This document shows positions 34,888 to 38,761 of a stretch of DNA of 38,761 nucleotides, in pieces (the stretch's first letter is position 1; each line of letters starts with the position of its first letter). A model generated the notes under the pieces. The model made no database searches and had not been told where the DNA came from. It saw only the letters and a program-made list of their open reading frames with translations. The translations under genes and the position numbers were made by a program. This stretch comes from an uncultured Rickettsiales bacterium. Lineage in GTDB: Bacteria; Pseudomonadota; Alphaproteobacteria; Rickettsiales; UBA1997. The stretch covers positions 1-38,761 of the forward strand of contig CALXSC010000099.1 in NCBI GenBank assembly GCA_944391025.1, read 5' to 3'.

Positions 34888-35253
34888 CTATTTGCTTCCT
34901 GTCATAACTTTAAATAATGTATTAAGACCAGCGCTCAGCCAATCACCGCCCTTAAACAATAGGAGTAAAAATATAATAGCCCCTATTATTAAAAAAGGCA
35001 ACATCATAATTAGATTTCTAGCCTGCATTTTCATCATGTCAGCTTTTCCATATCTATTTGCCAAAGCAATTGAATTTTTTTTAGCCTCCTCCAATTCCTT
35101 TTTTTGCTCTTTTTCTTTTTCCTCTTTTGCATTATTTAATGCTTCTTTCGTTTTATTGCCACCTACAATACCAGAAGAACTTTTATTTTCAGAATCACTT
35201 TTGGGAGACATAAAATTAGCAAAAGTACTTTTACTATCATTACTATCACTCAT
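34888..35253 (-). CDS. Small single-pass membrane protein heading the VirB6-like operon
   Basis: This 121-aa protein has a polar Ser/Asp/Lys-rich N-terminus, a charged coiled coil (A-K-E-E-K-E-K-E-Q-K-K-E-L), then one strong membrane helix (about 82-102; I-M-M-L-P-F-L-I-I-G-A-I-I-F) and a short amphipathic end. The predicted topology is cytoplasmic N-terminus and short periplasmic tail. I recognise no family. It ends 5 bp before the LptE-like gene and heads the operon. A role as a small accessory subunit for the VirB6-like protein is inferred only from context. Confidence 0.6.
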   Translation of the reverse strand: MSDSNDSKSTFANFMSPKSDSENKSSSGIVGGNKTKEALNNAKEEKEKEQKKELEEAKKNSIALANRYGKADMMKMQARNLIMMLPFLIIGAIIFLLLLFKGGDWLSAGLNTLFKVMTGSK

Positions 35254-35639
35254 AAGAATACAACATAATTTTAAGTATATATTAATAGTTTAGAACTATT
35301 TTTTTAAAATAAAAGAAAAATTTGACTTAATAATGATTTTTTATTAAATTTTTATTAGTTACGCATCATGTACTATTAGGAGACTCTTTAAAATTCAATA
35401 TGATAAACCAAATAAATAATCACCTTAAAACAATTTTATTCCCAAATATTAACTTTGGCTTAAAATAATTTGTCACTTAAACATGCATTTGCGGAAATGA
35501 AATTACGGAAGCTATAGTAAGAGCGATGGATAATTATATCTCAAGGAATACGAAGCAATAATTTTTAATAATCTCAAAAAAACTTGTATTTTATTTATAA
35601 CAAAATATATTATTAACAGATATAAATAATTATTATATT
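35254..35639. other. Divergent intergenic region between VirB6-like operon and ABC-2 permease
   Basis: These 386 bp should hold promoters for both directions. The only coding-like patch is 35481-35561 on the plus strand, which reads G-N-E-I-T-E-A-I-V-R-A-M-D-N-Y-I-S-R between stops; it has no start and may be a decayed gene end. The remainder is A/T-rich without clear repeats. Confidence 0.4.
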
Positions 35640-36767
35640 ATGTTCAGTTTTAAACGAATGATGACAGTTGCTAGGAAGGAAACCATTGAAATGTTCAGAG
35701 ACCCAGTTAGGGTTGTTGCAAACTTTGCCGTTCCAATAGTTCTAATGTTTCTATTCTCAAGCGGAATGAATATGGATATAAAAAATATACCATTTGTTGT
35801 TCTAGACTTTGACAACACTCCAGCAAGCAGGGAATATGCAGACGCCTACATAAACTCAGAATATTATTTATACCGTGGTCATGTCTATTCAAACAAAGAG
35901 GCAGAGGTAGCACTCCAAAAGAATATTGCAAGATTCTATGTAGACATACCTGCAGGATTTGGAAGAAACCTATCAGCCGGCAAAGGAACTCAAGTTGGAA
36001 CATTTATTGATGGTACACAGCCATTTAGGGCTGAAAGTATAAAGGGATACACATCCGGAACAAATAGTACATATCTTTTAAACAAGGCCACAGAAGAATA
36101 TGGACTTACTGGAAATTTAACAAACTTTAGCATAAAAAGCAGATACTGGTACAACCAGGCTTCAGAAAGTAAATATACGTTCGTTCCAGGAGCAATAGCT
36201 GTTATTTTAATTGCAATACCAGCCATTATGATGACCCTATCAATTGTTAAAGAGAAAGAAATTGGAACAATTACAAACTTTTACGCAACACCTCTCACAA
36301 AATTGGAATTCTTAATTGGAAAACAGTCTATATACATAGCAATATTTTTTGTAATATATTTTATGTTGGTTGGCATAGCCGTGTTTATCTATGGCGTGCC
36401 GCTAAAAGGAAGTTTTCTACTTCTTACTGGAATGTCGCTAGTATACATATTCTGTACAACAGCCATAGGGCTTTTAGTATCTTCATTTGTTAAAAGCCAA
36501 ATTGCTGGACTATTAATCGCATTAATTACCACAATGATCCCATCATTTACCTATTCCGGACTTTTAACGCCAATTTCAAGCCTTGACGCAAGCGGACAAA
36601 TGACAGCAAGGTTATACCCAGTAATATATTACATGAGAACCATCATGGGAACATTTACAAAAGATTTGCCAATAAAAACAATGTTGCCAAATTTCACATA
36701 TTTAACAATATTCTACATTGCCGTAATGGTATTATGCAACATATTGCTAAAGAAACAGGAAAAATAA
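35640..36767 (+). CDS. ABC-2 permease of the RbbA/YhhJ type
   Basis: This 375-aa protein has an N-terminal membrane helix (about 22-42, after E-M-F-R-D-P-V-R-V), a ~150-residue periplasmic domain, and five more helices from residue 180 on. The periplasmic part has F-V-V-L-D-F-D-N-T-P-A-S-R, D-I-P-A-G-F-G-R-N-L and D-G-T-Q-P-F-R-A-E-S-I-K-G-Y, which I recognise from the third, permease domain of RbbA and from YhhJ/YbhR. It needs an ATPase of the kind encoded at 21519-23072, but no ATPase gene is adjacent. Together the two total 892 aa, close to the length of fused RbbA. No clear ribosome-binding site is present. A terminator follows. Confidence 0.88.
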   Translation: MFSFKRMMTVARKETIEMFRDPVRVVANFAVPIVLMFLFSSGMNMDIKNIPFVVLDFDNTPASREYADAYINSEYYLYRGHVYSNKEAEVALQKNIARFYVDIPAGFGRNLSAGKGTQVGTFIDGTQPFRAESIKGYTSGTNSTYLLNKATEEYGLTGNLTNFSIKSRYWYNQASESKYTFVPGAIAVILIAIPAIMMTLSIVKEKEIGTITNFYATPLTKLEFLIGKQSIYIAIFFVIYFMLVGIAVFIYGVPLKGSFLLLTGMSLVYIFCTTAIGLLVSSFVKSQIAGLLIALITTMIPSFTYSGLLTPISSLDASGQMTARLYPVIYYMRTIMGTFTKDLPIKTMLPNFTYLTIFYIAVMVLCNILLKKQEK

Positions 36768-36782
36768 TATAAAATAATTAAT

Positions 36783-36826
36783 AATAGCCGCCAAAATATT
36801 ATATTGATGGCTATTTTTGTTTTTTA
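36783..36826 (+). terminator. Terminator of the ABC-2 permease gene
   Basis: AATAGCC (36783-36789) pairs with GGCTATT (36809-36815) and a T-rich run ending TTTTTT follows. It lies 16 bp after the stop codon. Confidence 0.75.
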
Positions 36827-37090
36827 AAATCCCAGATAATAATAAAAACCAGAACAGTATCCATCTTCACCATTTTTAATAGTATCTAATGCTTGTTCAT
36901 AGGTAGCCATACCATATCCAACACCAGTTGCTTTACAATTAGCCGAAATATTTCCATAATTAAACATGCCATCATCCATTTTTTCATCTACATGTTTCAG
37001 AAGTTTTATAGTTGATGATTTTTTAGCTTCTCCCTTTGACGTTGTCGGATTGCTAATCAAAAGCTCCAAATAAGGAGCATTTATTTTTGT
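36824..37090 (-). pseudogene. C-terminal remnant of a type IV prepilin paralogue
   Basis: The frame encodes A-P-Y-L-E-L, then V-D-E-K-M-D-D-G-M-F, a Cys-containing A-N-C-K-A-T-G-V-G-Y-G, and Y-C-S-G-F-Y-Y-Y-L. These match in order the C-terminal third of the prepilin at 17947 (A-P-Y-A-E-L, I-D-E-K-M-D-D-G-I, and M-C-Y-G-T-G). The N-terminal signal and helix are missing; the frame runs into a perfect hairpin at 37091. The only candidate start is a TTG at 37069. I read it as a truncated silent copy, though a fragment used as a recombination donor is possible. Confidence 0.65.
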
Positions 37091-37131
37091 AATCTAAAAC
37101 CCCTAGTTAGACTGGGGGTTTTAGATTACAA
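37091..37131. repeat. Perfect 15-bp-stem hairpin at the pilin truncation point
   Basis: GTAATCTAAAACCCC (37091-37105) pairs perfectly with GGGGTTTTAGATTAC (37117-37131), and pairing continues almost completely into the loop (CCTAG/CTGGG). The pilin-like reading frame begins at its edge. It may be an inserted palindromic unit or a second terminator. Confidence 0.8.
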
Positions 37132-37135
37132 TAAA

Positions 37136-37159
37136 ATCCCCAAAATAATGGGGATTTAT
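37136..37159 (-). terminator. Terminator of the S1-domain gene
   Basis: AAATCCCC (37136-37143) pairs with GGGGATTT (37152-37159). On the minus strand the stem runs into TTTTATTG. It lies 20 bp after the S1 gene's stop. Confidence 0.7.
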
Positions 37160-37178
37160 AAGCAATGTATATTTTTGA

Positions 37179-37535
37179 CTAGCTAGACTTTTTTTCGTCT
37201 TTGGTCTCAATGCTTTCACCAGTTGCTTGGTCAACGGCCTTGTAGCTTAACTTAGGTTTTCTACTAAAATCAAAACCAATCAACTTAAATTTATAGGTCT
37301 CTCCTTCTTCTAGAATATCCTCAACCTTATCAACTCTATAATTAGCTAATTGACTAATGTGGACAAAACCATCTTTTTTAGGACTTTCTGGAAATTCAAC
37401 AAATGCTCCAGAGCTAAGAATCTTTACAACTTTTCCTTCATAAATTTTACCAACTTCTACATTGGGATTAAATTCCCCTCTGCTTATTTTAAATTTTTTC
37501 TTATTGCTAAAATCTTTTCTATTATTATCAGTCAT
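37179..37535 (-). CDS. Stand-alone S1 RNA-binding-domain protein, paralogue of the PNPase tail
   Basis: This 118-aa protein is one S1 domain (about residues 26-100) with basic N-terminal and charged C-terminal extensions. [25 protein letters not shown] and K-L-S-Y-K-A-V-D-Q are shared almost word for word with the end of the PNPase next to it, while a P-E-S-P-K-K insertion and the ends differ. It has a strong AGGAAAGAG ribosome-binding site and its own terminator, so it looks expressed. It lacks catalytic and KH domains. An RNA-binding function is likely; partner and purpose are unknown. Confidence 0.85.
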   Translation of the reverse strand: MTDNNRKDFSNKKKFKISRGEFNPNVEVGKIYEGKVVKILSSGAFVEFPESPKKDGFVHISQLANYRVDKVEDILEEGETYKFKLIGFDFSRKPKLSYKAVDQATGESIETKDEKKSS

Positions 37536-37558
37536 CTCTTTCCTTTTTTATTAAACAT

Positions 37559-37590
37559 AAGTGGAAACGGTTTGAAACCATTTCCAACTT
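37559..37590 (-). terminator. Hairpin between pnp and the S1-domain gene
   Basis: AAGT-GGAAA-C-GGTTT (37559-37573) pairs with AAACC-A-TTTCC-AACTT (37575-37590) with one mismatch and one bulge. It starts 4 bp after the pnp stop. The T-run is weak, so it may be a partial terminator or 3'-end-stabilising structure that lets some transcripts reach the S1 gene. Confidence 0.6.
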
Positions 37591-37593
37591 AAA

Positions 37594-38761
37594 CTACTTT
37601 TTTTCTAAATCTTCACCAGTCTTTTGGTCAACAGCCTTGTAGCTTAACTTAGGTTTGTTGTTCCTATCAAAGCCAATCAATTTAACCTTTACAATATCTC
37701 CTTCGTTAAGAATATCGTCAACAAATTCAACCCTATAATCAGCTAATTGACTAATATGAACAAAACCATCATCCTTGCCAGGCAAATCAACAAAAGCTCC
37801 AGAATCTAAAATTTTAAGGACTTTTCCTTCATAAATTTTACCAACCTCTAATTCACCAACTATACCTTCTATTATCTTCTTTGCTTCTTCACTAGCTTCA
37901 GGCTTAGTAGACATAATTGTAACTGTACCATCATCAGCTATATCAATAGAAGTACCAGTTTTTTCAATAATTTCTTTTATGACCTTGCCTTTTGAACCTA
38001 TAACATCTTTGATCTTGCTTGGTTTGATTTTCATTATTAAAGCCCTAGGCGCAGTTTCAGAAATATCATCCCTAGATTGGCTAATAGCCTCAGCCATCTT
38101 TTCTAGAATATGAAATCTTCCATCCCTAGCCTGATTTAAAGCCTTAGCCATAATCTCTTCAGTAACTCCTTTGCATTTTATATCCATCTGCAAAGCCGTT
38201 ATGCCTTCTCTAGTACCGGCAACCTTAAAATCCATATCGCCCAAATGGTCTTCATCGCCCATGATATCACTTAAAACTGTAAAGTCATCACCTTCCTTTA
38301 TCAATCCCATAGCAATACCAGAAACAGGCGCTTTCATAGGAACGCCTGCTGCCATCAAAGACATTGATGTGCCACAAACTGTAGCCATTGAAGATGAACC
38401 ATTTGATTCAGTAATTTCAGAAACAACCCTTATAGTATAAGGAAAATCAGGGGTCAATTGGATGACGTTGTTAATTGCTCTCCAAGCTAGTTTTCCATGA
38501 CCAATCTCTCTTCTGCCAGGAGCTCTTAGGAACCCAGTTTCGCCTGTTGCATATGGAGGGAAATTATAATGCAGCATAAAGTTCTGCGATTCAACAATTT
38601 CAGATACATTATCAATTATCTGTTCATCATGTTCAGAACCCAATGTTGTAACAACTAAAGCCTGTGTTTCGCCCCTAGTAAATAGCGCAGAACCATGAAC
38701 TACAGGCAAAACATCAACCTGTGCATTAATTTGTCTAACCTGGTCTGTTTTTCTTCCATCA
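37594..38761 (-). CDS. pnp: Polyribonucleotide nucleotidyltransferase (PNPase), 5' part outside window
   Basis: The frame is open to the window edge (D-G-R-K-T-D-Q-V-R precedes the TTG at 38709), so only the C-terminal ~389 residues are seen. The second RNase PH-like core domain shows [38 protein letters not shown] and A-L-Q-M-D-I-K with its conserved Asp residues. The KH domain has [11 protein letters not shown], and the S1 domain closes the protein. PNPase degrades RNA 3'-to-5' using phosphate. The S1 domain has a near-copy in the next gene. The end is shorter than in many relatives, with no long acidic tail. Confidence 0.97.
   Translation of the reverse strand, partial: DGRKTDQVRQINAQVDVLPVVHGSALFTRGETQALVVTTLGSEHDEQIIDNVSEIVESQNFMLHYNFPPYATGETGFLRAPGRREIGHGKLAWRAINNVIQLTPDFPYTIRVVSEITESNGSSSMATVCGTSMSLMAAGVPMKAPVSGIAMGLIKEGDDFTVLSDIMGDEDHLGDMDFKVAGTREGITALQMDIKCKGVTEEIMAKALNQARDGRFHILEKMAEAISQSRDDISETAPRALIMKIKPSKIKDVIGSKGKVIKEIIEKTGTSIDIADDGTVTIMSTKPEASEEAKKIIEGIVGELEVGKIYEGKVLKILDSGAFVDLPGKDDGFVHISQLADYRVEFVDDILNEGDIVKVKLIGFDRNNKPKLSYKAVDQKTGEDLEKK

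Overview
The window comes from an AT-rich, Gram-negative, didermic bacterium. I infer an uncultivated, host- or gut-associated alphaproteobacterium, possibly with Rickettsiales affinity. The grounds are a giant TrbL/VirB6 protein extended at both ends (a form well known in Rickettsiales), FtsZ and PNPase of ordinary proteobacterial type, several small outer-membrane beta-barrels, an LptE-like lipoprotein, and A-F-S-L-I-E-L prepilins. Superoxide reductase, ferritin, an NrdG-type activase and a second radical SAM enzyme point to an anaerobic or oxygen-sensitive life. These are sequence-reading inferences; no database search was run.

Layout. 1-4302 is a decayed contact-dependent inhibition / polymorphic-toxin locus: the C-terminal end of a colicin E5-type tRNase toxin, an overlapping immunity gene, a barstar-like immunity gene, a toxin-tip remnant, another probable immunity gene, then an internal fragment of a filamentous haemagglutinin/CdiA gene carrying two in-frame palindromic insertions, and a frameshifted remnant. 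4407-8000 holds HU, a peroxiredoxin whose N-terminus lacks an ATG, the bifunctional NAD(P)HX repair enzyme Nnr, and a beta-barrel protein. 8115-8364 is a gene-free element that folds on paper into a three-way junction. 8420-16647 holds htpG, a radical SAM protein, a small inverted-repeat element, nrdG, a heterodimeric ABC exporter and a second beta-barrel.

16728-23072 carries superoxide reductase, ferritin, a prepilin with a poly-G tract near its start, ftsZ, a 0.9-kb inverted-repeat element related to the one upstream of nrdG, and a double-ABC ATPase of the YbhF/RbbA type. 23086-35253 is one minus-strand block: a 121-aa membrane protein, an LptE-like lipoprotein, the 2317-aa VirB6-like protein, an outer-membrane barrel, and three genes resembling the PilM/PilN-O/PilP (or GspL/M/B) assembly platform of type IV pili and type II secretion. 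The RbbA-type permease lies at 35640, on the far side of this block, so the block appears to separate the two parts of one transporter.

36783-38761 has a pilin remnant beside a perfect hairpin, a stand-alone S1-domain gene that looks like a duplicate of the PNPase tail, and the C-terminal part of pnp running off the window.

The observations I rate highest are the paired inverted-repeat elements (one copy with a putative 6-bp target duplication), the one-base frame switch at the prepilin poly-G tract, the giant lipobox-bearing VirB6-like protein next to pilus-platform genes, the split RbbA-like transporter, the three-way-junction element, the in-frame palindromes in the haemagglutinin fragment, and the free-standing PNPase-type S1 domain.
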